Positions 1 to 8,109 of a DNA stretch of 64,000 bases are shown here, one piece after another; the first letter of the stretch is position 1; every line of letters starts with the position of its first letter. Source of the DNA: Cupriavidus respiraculi (lineage in GTDB: Bacteria; Pseudomonadota; Gammaproteobacteria; Burkholderiales; Burkholderiaceae); the NCBI RefSeq assembly GCF_914271545.1, contig NZ_CAJZAH010000002.1:1178001-1242000 (forward strand), given 5' to 3'. The notes under the pieces were generated by a model that was given only the letters and a program-made list of their open reading frames with translations, did not search any database and was not told where the DNA came from. Both the position numbers and the translations under genes were made by a program.

Positions 1-627
1 GCGCTCGCGCAGCCGGATCACCTGCACCTGCTTGCGCAGTTCGTCGCGATACTTGTTCCAGGTCATGCCGCTGCGCTCGACCTGCGCGCGCAGTTCGGTG
101 ACGCTGACGCGGTTCTGCTGCGCCACGGATTCGACGGCGCGGTCCACTTCCTGGTCGTTCACCCGGATGCCGGCTTCCTGGGCGGCCTGGGTCTGCACCC
201 GTTCCATCACCAGCCGCTCCAGCACCTCCGGCATCAGCTCCGCACGGGCCGGCACCGGGCGATTGGCCGCGCGCAGCTGGCCTTCGATCTCGTCGGCGCG
301 GTCCAGCAGCTCGCGCCGGGTGATCACGCTGCTGTTGACGATGGCCACGACCTCGTCCACCAGCTGCGAACGGCCGCTGCCCCCACCGCTACCCTGCGGA
401 TCGCGCAACTGCGGCTGGCTCGGCGACGCCGCCGAGCCGCCGGCCTGCGGCACGAAGATGCCGGTGGCGCGCGGCGCGTTGGGGGCCTTCAACTGCGCCG
501 CGGCGGGCACGGCCGCGCCGCCCAGCAGGGCGAACAACAGGAAACCCTGCGGGATGCCCAGGACGCGCAGCGCGCCGAGCGAGGACAAAGCCGTGGAGAA
601 GAAGCTGACTGCTTGACGTTTCATCAT
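1..627 (-). CDS. surA: Periplasmic chaperone / peptidyl-prolyl isomerase SurA, N-terminal part (cut by window edge)
   Basis: SurA escorts unfolded outer-membrane proteins, including LptD, through the periplasm. On the minus strand the reading frame opens with two consecutive ATG codons (627 and 624) and stays open to the window edge, giving 209 residues. A signal-peptide-like stretch (hydrophobic run, then Ala-rich PAAAQL) occupies about residues 25-45. It is followed by a Gly/Ser/Pro linker and the SurA N-domain opening VDEVVAIVNSSVITRREL, then LVMERVQTQAAQEAGIRV. The parvulin domains lie outside the window. It starts 6 nt after the lptD stop on the same strand, the usual lptD-surA operon. 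The family call is firm; the choice between the two ATGs is not. Confidence 0.93.
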   Translation of the reverse strand, partial: MMKRQAVSFFSTALSSLGALRVLGIPQGFLLFALLGGAAVPAAAQLKAPNAPRATGIFVPQAGGSAASPSQPQLRDPQGSGGGSGRSQLVDEVVAIVNSSVITRRELLDRADEIEGQLRAANRPVPARAELMPEVLERLVMERVQTQAAQEAGIRVNDQEVDRAVESVAQQNRVSVTELRAQVERSGMTWNKYRDELRKQVQVIRLRER

Positions 628-633
628 GGTCCG

Positions 634-3045
634 TCATTCATAGTGATCAAACTTGGATGGGATGATGGGAGCGGCCGATACCGGCTCGTAGCCCGGCACA
701 TTCAGCCTCAGCACATCCAAGGGGTTGGAACCGATCTTCGACAGGCCGCGGAATTCCACCTGCACGAAGAACCGTCCGGTGTAGCCATCGGTGGTGTTGC
801 GGAAGCGCTGGTAGGCGAAGCGTCCGACCCAGCAATCCGCGGCGTATTCCAGTCCGATCAGCGTATCGACCAGCTGATTGGCGTTCATGTCGAAGTTGAC
901 CCGGCCGATGCCGTAGGTGCGCTGCGTGAGCGGCCACTGGCCCGAGATTTCGGCCTGGTCGATGGCGGCATTATCGGTGACGGTGGTCGGGCGGCGGTAG
1001 CGGTAGCCCAGGTTCAGCACCTTGCGCGCCTCCGGCCGCCACGAGAAGGCCAGATTCGAATAGATCACCCGGTCGTTCTCCGGGTTGTACTGCACCCCGG
1101 CGTCGATGTAGTAGCCGCGAAAGAGCTGGATCGTGGTCGCCGCCAGCAGGTCGGAATAGCCTTTCTCCGCGTCGTCCAGCGTGCCGGTGAGCTGCACGCG
1201 CTGGCCGGTGAAATCGAAGCGCTGGGCGATGGTGCCGCGGAAGCGCTCGATCCCCGTGTCGGCCTCGATCAGGCGCGTGGTCAGGCCGGCCGTCAGCTTG
1301 TTGTTGTCGGCGATGCGGTCATAGCCGGTGAACGGGTTCTCGCTGAAGATCTGGCCATAGCCGAAGTCCGACTGCACCGTGTCGAACAGCGGGAAGGCGC
1401 TCTGGTCGCGGAACGGCGTGTAGACGTAGAACAGGCGCGGCTCCAGCGTCTGCAGGTAGTTGACGCCGAACAGCCGGCTCATGCCGGGCGCCTCGCGCTC
1501 GAAGGTCAGGCCGCCGTCCAGGCTCACCGTCGGCACGGTGCGCGACAGGTTGTTCGGATTGCCCGGCGTGTTGCTCGACGGCTCCATCTGGTACTGGGCG
1601 GCGTTGAACATCACCTTCGGCGTCAGGAACCAGCCGGGGCGCACGATCGGGTAGCTGATCGAGGGCTGGATGAACATGCGCTCGCCCTGCGGCTGCTGGA
1701 AGCCGCTGGTCTGCAGCGGGATGCGGAAGCGCGTGTAGTCGGCCTCCACCTGCACATCGAAGCCGCCGATGTCGTAGCGGATGTACTTGCCGTTGAGCTG
1801 GGGCACCCGTTCGTACGCCGGCTGGCTCGGCGCCAGCGTCTGGAATTTCTGCACGCGCGCCAGCAGGGAAAAGTCCTGCCAGCTGTACGTGACGCCGCCT
1901 TCCTGCGTGTACTGGCGCAGCGTCGACTGGGCCACGGTGCGCGTCAGATCATCGGGATAGCGGTCATCGGATACCTTGTTCAGATTGACGTAGGCGTTCA
2001 AGCCCTTGGCCAGGTTCTGGAAATGCTGGACCGAATACAGCCAGCGGTTCGAGTCGGTCTGCTTGTCGTTGGGCAGGAACTCGCCGCGGATCCGGCCCGA
2101 ATAGCCTTCTCCCATGTAGCGGAAATCGCCGCCGAGCTGCACGCCGCGCGTGGTCATCACGCGCGGATAGAGCGTCAGGTCGCGGTTGGGCGCGATGTTG
2201 AAGTAGTACGGCGCCGTCATGTCGAAGCCCGAGCGCGAGCTGTAGGCGAACAGCGGCGCGAGGAAACCGCTGCGGCGCTCGTCGTTCAGCGGGAACGAGA
2301 ACGCCGGCGCGGCGGCGATCGGGACATCGAAGAAGCGCAGCACGCCGCCGTAGGCCGTGCCCACCTGCCTGTCGCTGTCGATATCGAGCTGGCGGGCACT
2401 GAAATACCAGTCGGCATTGTCGGGGGAGCAGGTGGTGTAGGTGGCGCGCTTGATGCTGCTGCGGTTCTTGTCGATGAAGTCGATGCGCTCGGCCTTGCCC
2501 GAACCGCCGGTCTGCTGGAAGTAGTAGTCCGGCGACAGCATGTAGCCTTCGTTGGCTTCGATGCGCAGCTTGGCCTCGGGGCCCACGGCCAGCGAGCCCT
2601 CGCGCGCCAGTCGGGTATTGCCCTTCACGAGCGCCTCGTCGGTGTCCTGGTCGTAGGTCAGCCTGTCGCCCTTGACCACGGCGCCGTCGCGGCGCAGTTC
2701 GGCATTGCCTTCGAGCTCCACGCCGCGCTCGTTGAAGCCGGTCATGCGGTCGGCCGAGACGAAGGCCGGCGGATCGGCTTCGGTCTCGGCGTCCACCCGC
2801 TGCGTGGTCGGGTCGGACAGGTAGGGAACCAGCTCGCCCGCCTCGGGCGGCGGCAGTCCGGGGTCGGTCGGGGCCGTGGACTGGGAGGCTGTCGGGAAAT
2901 TCGGGATCGCCGACCCTACCGCCTGCGCCTGGGCGCCAAGGGACCAGCCGGCCATTGCCAGCACGAGCGGTTGCAGCGCATAGGCGGGCAATCGCGGCGG
3001 CAGCCTGGTTGCGGTTGTCTTCGGTGATCGTCGTTGTCGGGTCAT
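634..3045 (-). CDS. lptD: LPS-assembly protein LptD
   Basis: LptD is the outer-membrane beta-barrel of the Lpt machine and inserts lipopolysaccharide into the outer leaflet together with LptE. The 803-residue product has the expected length. It has a basic N terminus and hydrophobic signal peptide (to about residue 42, AQAQA), an OstA-type periplasmic domain (around residues 90-200, with SADRMTGFNERGVELEGNAE), and a long barrel rich in alternating aromatic strands. Cysteines in TTCSPDN and AADCWVG are candidates for the family's inter-domain disulfides. The gene is transcribed divergently from amgK and precedes surA by 6 nt. A TATAAT box lies about 125 nt upstream on its strand. Confidence 0.96.
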   Translation of the reverse strand: MTRQRRSPKTTATRLPPRLPAYALQPLVLAMAGWSLGAQAQAVGSAIPNFPTASQSTAPTDPGLPPPEAGELVPYLSDPTTQRVDAETEADPPAFVSADRMTGFNERGVELEGNAELRRDGAVVKGDRLTYDQDTDEALVKGNTRLAREGSLAVGPEAKLRIEANEGYMLSPDYYFQQTGGSGKAERIDFIDKNRSSIKRATYTTCSPDNADWYFSARQLDIDSDRQVGTAYGGVLRFFDVPIAAAPAFSFPLNDERRSGFLAPLFAYSSRSGFDMTAPYYFNIAPNRDLTLYPRVMTTRGVQLGGDFRYMGEGYSGRIRGEFLPNDKQTDSNRWLYSVQHFQNLAKGLNAYVNLNKVSDDRYPDDLTRTVAQSTLRQYTQEGGVTYSWQDFSLLARVQKFQTLAPSQPAYERVPQLNGKYIRYDIGGFDVQVEADYTRFRIPLQTSGFQQPQGERMFIQPSISYPIVRPGWFLTPKVMFNAAQYQMEPSSNTPGNPNNLSRTVPTVSLDGGLTFEREAPGMSRLFGVNYLQTLEPRLFYVYTPFRDQSAFPLFDTVQSDFGYGQIFSENPFTGYDRIADNNKLTAGLTTRLIEADTGIERFRGTIAQRFDFTGQRVQLTGTLDDAEKGYSDLLAATTIQLFRGYYIDAGVQYNPENDRVIYSNLAFSWRPEARKVLNLGYRYRRPTTVTDNAAIDQAEISGQWPLTQRTYGIGRVNFDMNANQLVDTLIGLEYAADCWVGRFAYQRFRNTTDGYTGRFFVQVEFRGLSKIGSNPLDVLRLNVPGYEPVSAAPIIPSKFDHYE

Positions 3046-3168
3046 GCGTGCGGGTTGTCAGTCGGTCGACGGTGCCGGTCCTGGATACCGGCAACCGCAG
3101 CCGGGAACAGGCCTTCAGGGCAAAGGACAGCCCGCCGGGAGCCGCCCGGCGCCCGGGTCTGGTCGGGT

Positions 3169-3174
3169 ATTATA
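3169..3174 (-). promoter_or_regulatory. Candidate -10 box in the lptD/amgK divergent intergenic region
   Basis: The minus strand reads TATAAT here, a perfect sigma-70 -10 hexamer, about 125 nt upstream of the lptD start. No good TTGACA-like -35 is visible at 16-18 nt. Because the site reads GTATTATAC on the plus strand, it could also supply a TATTAT -10 for amgK, whose ATG is about 28 nt downstream. Direction is undecided from sequence. Confidence 0.45.
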
Positions 3175-3201
3175 CGGGGCATCCTTTCCTCCCTTTCCGG
3201 C

Positions 3202-4236
3202 ATGGCAGCACTTCTTGAAGACCCGCGTCTGGACCAACTCAAAGCGTGGGCGTCCGGACTTGGTCCGGACTGGTCCGTCGACCCCGATTCCTGCGCTCCG
3301 GCTTCGGCCGATGCCAGCTTCCGCCGCTACTTCCGGCTGCGCACCGCCAACCCCGCGTACCCGACCGTCATCGCGATGGACGCCCCGCCCGCCCACGAGG
3401 ACTGCCGGCCGTTCATCCACGTGGCCGAGCTGTTCGGCGCCGCGGGCGTGACGGTGCCACGGGTACTGGCGCAGGACCTGACGCAGGGCTTCCTGCTGCT
3501 GACCGACCTCGGCAATACCACCTACCTGTCCCGGCTCGACGCCGCCAGCGCGCGCCAGCTGTACGGCGACGCCGCCGCGGCGCTGGTGCACATCCAGGCG
3601 GCCTCGCGACCCGGCGTACTGCCCGCCTACGACCGCGCGCTGCTGCAGCGCGAACTCGATCTGTTTCCGCAGTGGTATGTGGGCCGCCATCTGGGCGCGA
3701 CGCTGACCGACGCCCAGCAGGCCGACCTGGCGGAAGTCATGGCCGCGCTGCTGGACAACGCCGTGGCGCAGCCTCAGGTCTATGTGCACCGCGACTACCA
3801 CTCGCGCAACCTGATGGTGCTGTCCGACGACGGCAATCCAGGCATCCTGGACTTCCAGGATGCGGTGATGGGCCCGGTCACCTACGACGCGGTCTCGCTG
3901 TGGCGCGACGCCTATATCGAGTGGGAAGAGGAAGAGCAGCTGGACTGGCTGATCCGTTACTGGGAGCGCGCCCGCAAGGCGGGACTGCCGGTGACCGCGG
4001 ACTTCGGCGACTTCTATCGCGACTTCGAATGGATGGGGCTGCAGCGCCATCTGAAGGTACTGGGCATCTTCGCCCGCCTGTACCACCGCGATGGCAAGGA
4101 CGGCTACCTCGCCAACCTGCCGCTGGTGATGAAGTACACGCGCGCCGTCGCCGGACGCTATGGCGAACTGCGCAAGCTGATCCGCCTGCTCGATGCCCTC
4201 GAAGGGGTCGAACGCCCGGCCGGGTACACGTTCTGA
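3202..4236 (+). CDS. amgK: N-acetylmuramate/N-acetylglucosamine anomeric kinase AmgK
   Basis: AmgK phosphorylates MurNAc (and GlcNAc) at C1, feeding MurU to regenerate UDP-MurNAc without de novo synthesis. The 344-residue protein has the aminoglycoside-phosphotransferase fold: hinge LLLTDLGNT around residues 98-106, catalytic loop HRDYHSRNLM at 196-205 and Mg-binding DFQDA at 217-221. The frame is open further upstream, but ATG 3202 gives the usual family N terminus and leaves the divergent promoter region free. Its TGA overlaps the azlC ATG by one base. The lptD-amgK-murU neighbourhood matches that known in Pseudomonas, which supports AmgK over a generic phosphotransferase. Confidence 0.88.
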   Translation: MAALLEDPRLDQLKAWASGLGPDWSVDPDSCAPASADASFRRYFRLRTANPAYPTVIAMDAPPAHEDCRPFIHVAELFGAAGVTVPRVLAQDLTQGFLLLTDLGNTTYLSRLDAASARQLYGDAAAALVHIQAASRPGVLPAYDRALLQRELDLFPQWYVGRHLGATLTDAQQADLAEVMAALLDNAVAQPQVYVHRDYHSRNLMVLSDDGNPGILDFQDAVMGPVTYDAVSLWRDAYIEWEEEEQLDWLIRYWERARKAGLPVTADFGDFYRDFEWMGLQRHLKVLGIFARLYHRDGKDGYLANLPLVMKYTRAVAGRYGELRKLIRLLDALEGVERPAGYTF

Positions 4237-5015
4237 TGGAGCAGGCCACCCGCGGCGGCGAGTGGTGGGCCGGCGTCAAGGCGCTGGCGCCCATGCTGCT
4301 CGGCGTGGTGCCGTTCGGGCTGATCTACGGCGTGCTGGCCGCCGGCGCGGGCATGCCCGCCTGGCTGGCCTGCGCGATGAGCGCCATCGTGTTCGGCGGC
4401 GCCTCGCAGATGATCCTGACCCAGTTGTGGTCCGCCGGCACGCCGGCGCTGGTGATCGCGTTCACGGTCGCCATGGTCAATCTGCGCCACGCGTTGTATT
4501 CCGCGACGATCGCGCCCGCGCTGGCGCCGCTGCCGCGCCGCTGGAAGGCGCTGATCGCCTATCTGCTGACCGACGAGGCGTTTGCCGCGATGACGCGGCG
4601 GCTTGCCGACGACGGCGAGCGCAAGCGCTACCGCCACTGGTTCTTCTTCGGCGCCGGCTTCTCGCTATGGGCGAGCTGGCAACTGTCGACGCTGGCCGGC
4701 GTGCTGGTCGGCGCGCAGGTGCCGCGCGACTGGCCGCTGGATTTCTTCCTGCCGCTCACGTTTATCGCGATCATCGTGCCCGGGCTCAAGCACCGCTCGC
4801 ACGTGGCCGCGGCCGTGGTCGCCTCGGCGCTGGCGGTGGCCGCCTTCGGCCTGCCGCACAAGCTCGGCATCATGCTGGCCGCGCTGGGCGGCATTGCCGC
4901 CGGCATGCTGATGCTGGGCAAGGGCGACCGTGACACCCAGACGCCCGCGCGCGCACGCGGCCCGGCCAGCGACGACGACGCGGGCCCGCACATCGCCCGG
5001 GAGCCGTCGGCATGA
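4236..5015 (+). CDS. azlC: AzlC-family branched-chain amino acid exporter, large subunit
   Basis: AzlC (YgaZ-like) forms the large membrane subunit of an exporter for branched-chain amino acids or analogues, paired with AzlD. The 259-residue product is strongly hydrophobic with several predicted membrane segments and the family signatures PFGLIYGVLAAGAG near residue 26 and IVFGGASQMI near residue 50. The C-terminal 30 residues are hydrophilic and charged. The start ATG overlaps the amgK stop (TGATG), and the end overlaps azlD by 4 nt, so translation is probably coupled. Exporter function is inferred from family; the substrate cannot be read from sequence. Confidence 0.88.
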   Translation: MEQATRGGEWWAGVKALAPMLLGVVPFGLIYGVLAAGAGMPAWLACAMSAIVFGGASQMILTQLWSAGTPALVIAFTVAMVNLRHALYSATIAPALAPLPRRWKALIAYLLTDEAFAAMTRRLADDGERKRYRHWFFFGAGFSLWASWQLSTLAGVLVGAQVPRDWPLDFFLPLTFIAIIVPGLKHRSHVAAAVVASALAVAAFGLPHKLGIMLAALGGIAAGMLMLGKGDRDTQTPARARGPASDDDAGPHIAREPSA

Positions 5016-5335
5016 GTCCCTACATCCTGCTTGGCGTGATGGTGGCGGCGGGCCTGGCCACCTACCTGATCCGCCTGTCGTTCATCGCGGTGGAGGGACG
5101 GGTGCGGTTGCCGCGCTGGTTCCGCACCGCGTTGCAGTTCGTGCCGCCTGCCATGCTGTCGGCGCTGATCGCGCCGGACCTGCTGATGCGCGACGGGCAA
5201 CTGCTGCTCGGCCCCGACAACGCACGGCTCTTCGCAGGCGTGGCGGCGATCGCCATCGCCGCGCTGACCCGCAGCATCGGCTGGACCATCGCCGGCGGCA
5301 TGGCCACGCTCGTTGCCCTGGAGACCTTCCTTTGA
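5012..5335 (+). CDS. azlD: AzlD-family amino acid exporter, small subunit
   Basis: AzlD is the small integral-membrane partner of AzlC. The 107-residue protein is almost entirely hydrophobic, with about four membrane spans and the family elements TYLIRLSFIAVEG and ALQFVPPAMLSALIAPDLL. It begins inside the end of azlC (ATGA overlap) and its own TGA overlaps the TTG start of murU. The whole amgK-azlC-azlD-murU run therefore has no intergenic space and is most simply read as one transcript. Confidence 0.88.
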   Translation: MSPYILLGVMVAAGLATYLIRLSFIAVEGRVRLPRWFRTALQFVPPAMLSALIAPDLLMRDGQLLLGPDNARLFAGVAAIAIAALTRSIGWTIAGGMATLVALETFL

Positions 5336-6099
5336 AAGCGATGATCTTTGCCGCCGGACGCGGCGAACGCATGCGTCCGCTGACCGACGCCTGCCCCAAG
5401 CCCCTGCTGCCGGTCGCCGGCAAGCCGCTGATCGCGTGGACCATCGAGGCACTGGCGTGCGCGGGCATCGCCGACATCGTCATCAACCATGCCTGGCTCG
5501 GCGCGCAGATCGAGGCGGCGCTGGGGGACGGTGGCCGCTTCGGCGTGCGCCTGGCCTACTCGGCCGAAGGCAGCGCACTGGAAACGGCGGGCGGCATCGC
5601 CCGGGCGCTGCCGCTGCTGCGCGAGGACGGGCGCGACGGCGTCTTCATCGCCGTGTCCGGCGACATTTTCTGCGACTACGACTTCGGCGCGCTGGTGCCG
5701 CGTGCCGCCGCCATGGCGGATGCCCCGTCGCCGCGCATGCACCTGGTCATGGTGCCCAACCCGCCCTTCCATCCGCGCGGCGATTTCGTGCTGGGCGGCG
5801 ACGGGCTGCTGCACCTGCCGGGCGACGGCGGCGCGCTTGACGGCACCGCGCAGGCGCTGACCTTCGGCAATATCGGCCTGTACGACACGCGCACCTTCGC
5901 GGGCATCGTCCCGGGCGAGAAGGTCGCGATGACGCCGCACTACCGCGCCGCCATCGCGGCGGGAGTGGTCACGGGCGAACGCTTCGACGGCCGCTGGGAG
6001 AACGTCGGCACGCCGGCGCAGTTGGCCGCGCTGGACGCGCAGGTCCGCGCGCAAGCCGGCGCGGCGCCGGACGCCGGGACCGCCGCGCGCCTCGGCTGA
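5332..6099 (+). CDS. murU: N-acetylmuramate alpha-1-phosphate uridylyltransferase MurU
   Basis: MurU converts MurNAc-1-phosphate and UTP to UDP-MurNAc, the last step of the anabolic peptidoglycan-recycling route that bypasses MurA/MurB and hence fosfomycin. The nucleotidyltransferase signature AAGRGERMRPLT sits at residues 7-18, followed by CPKPLLPVAGKPL. TTG at 5332 is chosen as start because it yields MKAMIFAAGRGERM, the standard N terminus of this family, and couples the gene to azlD. ATG 5341 would remove three residues. Length is 255 residues, slightly longer than Pseudomonas MurU because of an Ala/Gly-rich C-terminal tail. Confidence 0.86.
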   Translation: MKAMIFAAGRGERMRPLTDACPKPLLPVAGKPLIAWTIEALACAGIADIVINHAWLGAQIEAALGDGGRFGVRLAYSAEGSALETAGGIARALPLLREDGRDGVFIAVSGDIFCDYDFGALVPRAAAMADAPSPRMHLVMVPNPPFHPRGDFVLGGDGLLHLPGDGGALDGTAQALTFGNIGLYDTRTFAGIVPGEKVAMTPHYRAAIAAGVVTGERFDGRWENVGTPAQLAALDAQVRAQAGAAPDAGTAARLG

Positions 6100-6226
6100 C
6101 CGCCCGGCTTTTTGCGCGGATGCGTCCGCGCGGCGCCCGGCTTGCGGGCCCGCATGGGTCCTTCCGCGGGCTCGCGGCGTTAGAATCGGGCCATTGCCCC
6201 ACGCCGTTCTCGTCGGCTTCTGCCCT

Positions 6227-7621
6227 ATGACCGCACCCGATCCCATCCTTCTCCAGGCCTGCCAGGCGCGACGCGCGCGCGTGCTGCAGCAGCTGCGCGC
6301 CGCCGGCGGCGGCGTGGCCGTGCTGCCCACCGCGCCGGAAGCCATGCGCAATCGCGACAGCGATTTTCCGTACCGGCACGACAGCTACTTCTATTACCTG
6401 AGCGGTTTCACCGAACCCGAAGCGGTGCTGGTGCTCATCGCCGCCGCACCGGGCCAGGACGGCGGCGACCGCAGCATCCTGTTCTGCCGGCCCAAGCACG
6501 AGGAGCGCGAGATCTGGGACGGCTTCCGCTACGGTCCCGAGGCGGCCCGCGCCGCGTTCGGCTTCGACGAGGCGTTCTCGATCGAGGAGATCGACGCCCA
6601 GCTGCCGCAACTGCTGGCAAACCAGCCGCTGCTGGCCTATCCGCTGGCCGTTTCCACGCGCATCGACATGCAGGTGCGCCGCTGGCTCGACGCGGTGCGC
6701 ACGCAGGGCCGCGCCGGCGTGGTGGCCCCGGCCACCGTGCTCGATATCCGCACCGTGCTCGACGAGATGCGGCTGTTCAAGGATGCCGGCGAGATCGCCA
6801 TCATGCGCCGCGCGGGCGAGATCTCGGCACAGGCGCATATCCGCGCCATGCGCGCCTCCCGCGACGGCCTGCGCGAGTACCACCTCGAGGCCGAGCTGCT
6901 GTACGAGTTCCGCCGCAACGGCGCCCAGAGCGTGGCATACAACTCCATCGTCGCGGCCGGCGCCAACGCCTGCGTGCTGCACTATCGCGCCGGTCCCGCG
7001 CTGCTGCGCGACGGCGAGCTGTGCCTGATCGACGCGGGCTGCGAGCTCGACGGCTACGCTTCCGACATCACGCGTACCTTCCCGGTCTCCGGCCGCTTTT
7101 CGCCGGCCCAGCGCGAGTTGTACGACCTGGTGCTGGCCGCCCAGGAGGCCGCCATCGCCGAGACCCGCGCCGGTGTGCCCTACAACGTGCCGCATGACGC
7201 CGCGGTGCGCGTGCTGGCCCAGGGCATGCTCGATACCGGGCTGCTCGACCGCGACAAGGAAGGCACCCTCGACGACGTGCTGGCAAGCGGCAGCTATCGC
7301 CGCTTCTACATGCACCGCACCGGCCACTGGCTGGGCATGGACGTGCACGACGTGGGCGAATACCGCGTGCCGGGGCCCGCGCCGGCCGAAGGCGAGCGCC
7401 CGTGGCGTCCGCTTGCGCCCGGCATGGTGCTGACGGTCGAGCCGGGCATCTATGTGCGCCCGGCCGAAGACGTACCGGAGCGGTACTGGCATATCGGGAT
7501 CCGGATCGAGGACGACGCCGTGGTGACCGACGGCGCGTGCGAACTGCTGACGCGCGACGTGCCCGTCAGCGCCGATGACATCGAAGCGTTGATGCGCGAT
7601 AACCACGGAGGCGCGCGATGA
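6227..7621 (+). CDS. pepP: Xaa-Pro aminopeptidase (aminopeptidase P)
   Basis: This metallopeptidase removes N-terminal residues preceding proline. The 464-residue protein has the AMP_N domain (about residues 5-150, with FPYRHDSYFYYLSGF) followed by an M24 pita-bread domain. Metal ligands are visible in IDAGCELDGYASDITRTFP (two Asp), HRTGHWLGMDVHDVG (His), VEPGIYV (Glu) and GIRIEDD (Glu). The ATG at 6227 is preferred over a TTG 33 nt upstream because the family begins shortly before the AMP_N domain. A TAGAAT -10-like box is at 6181-6186. The last four bases overlap the next gene, and pepP-ubiH linkage is also found in enterobacteria. Confidence 0.93.
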   Translation: MTAPDPILLQACQARRARVLQQLRAAGGGVAVLPTAPEAMRNRDSDFPYRHDSYFYYLSGFTEPEAVLVLIAAAPGQDGGDRSILFCRPKHEEREIWDGFRYGPEAARAAFGFDEAFSIEEIDAQLPQLLANQPLLAYPLAVSTRIDMQVRRWLDAVRTQGRAGVVAPATVLDIRTVLDEMRLFKDAGEIAIMRRAGEISAQAHIRAMRASRDGLREYHLEAELLYEFRRNGAQSVAYNSIVAAGANACVLHYRAGPALLRDGELCLIDAGCELDGYASDITRTFPVSGRFSPAQRELYDLVLAAQEAAIAETRAGVPYNVPHDAAVRVLAQGMLDTGLLDRDKEGTLDDVLASGSYRRFYMHRTGHWLGMDVHDVGEYRVPGPAPAEGERPWRPLAPGMVLTVEPGIYVRPAEDVPERYWHIGIRIEDDAVVTDGACELLTRDVPVSADDIEALMRDNHGGAR

Positions 7622-8109
7622 TCGGTTGGCTGCGCAAGATCTTTCCGGGCGCCGGTGCGGCGTCCGCCGGCAACAAGGTGACGGAGCCCACCGGGCCCTT
7701 CATCGTCAATCTGATCGACGACAGCGTGGTCGTGCATCGCCCCGACGGGCAGCGCGAGGAAGTGGCGCTGGACCAGCTCGATCGCCTGGTCGTGCGGGTC
7801 TCGAACCGCGAGCCGTGGGCGGGGCCGGCATGGCTGATCCTGGCTGGCATCGTCGACGAGCAGGGCCACCAGCAGGGTTGCGTGGTGCCGCTCGATGCGA
7901 TGAACCACGAAGCGCTGCTGGCGCGCCTGCAGGCCCTGCCCGGGTTCAACCAGCAGAAACTGGACAACGCGCTGCGCGACGCGCGCCAGGGCAAGAGCCG
8001 CTCGGACGCCATCCTGTGGAAGCGCGGCGTGCCGGCGGAAGACACCGCCGCCGACGCCGCCGGCGCCGACACCGCAAAGCCAGCCGCCCATGACGACGGC
8101 CAGCACTGA
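7618..8109 (+). CDS. Conserved hypothetical small protein between pepP and ubiH
   Basis: I do not recognise a named family. The 163-residue product is soluble, with no signal peptide or membrane span. It starts MIGWLRKIFPG, has a compact middle (residues 25-110) containing IVNLIDDSVVVHRPDGQREEV and a run of hydrophobic strands (GPAWLILAGIVDEQG), then a basic helix QKLDNALRDARQGKSRSD. The last 30 residues are Ala/Asp-rich and look disordered. It overlaps pepP by 4 nt (ATGA) and ubiH by 20 nt, so it is translated in the same operon. The overlapping arrangement argues that it is a real gene; a link to quinone or flavoenzyme biology is only a guess from position. Confidence 0.75.
   Translation: MIGWLRKIFPGAGAASAGNKVTEPTGPFIVNLIDDSVVVHRPDGQREEVALDQLDRLVVRVSNREPWAGPAWLILAGIVDEQGHQQGCVVPLDAMNHEALLARLQALPGFNQQKLDNALRDARQGKSRSDAILWKRGVPAEDTAADAAGADTAKPAAHDDGQH

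Noticed and set aside
613-3027. Long plus-strand open frame of 804 codons opposite lptD
   Set aside because: It is the antisense of a clear lptD. The translation is low-complexity Arg/Val/Gly/Ala, typical of GC-rich shadow frames.
6114-6131. Hairpin after murU (GCGCGGA-TGCG-TCCGCGC) as a terminator
   Set aside because: The T-run precedes rather than follows the stem on the plus strand, so it does not fit an intrinsic terminator for murU.
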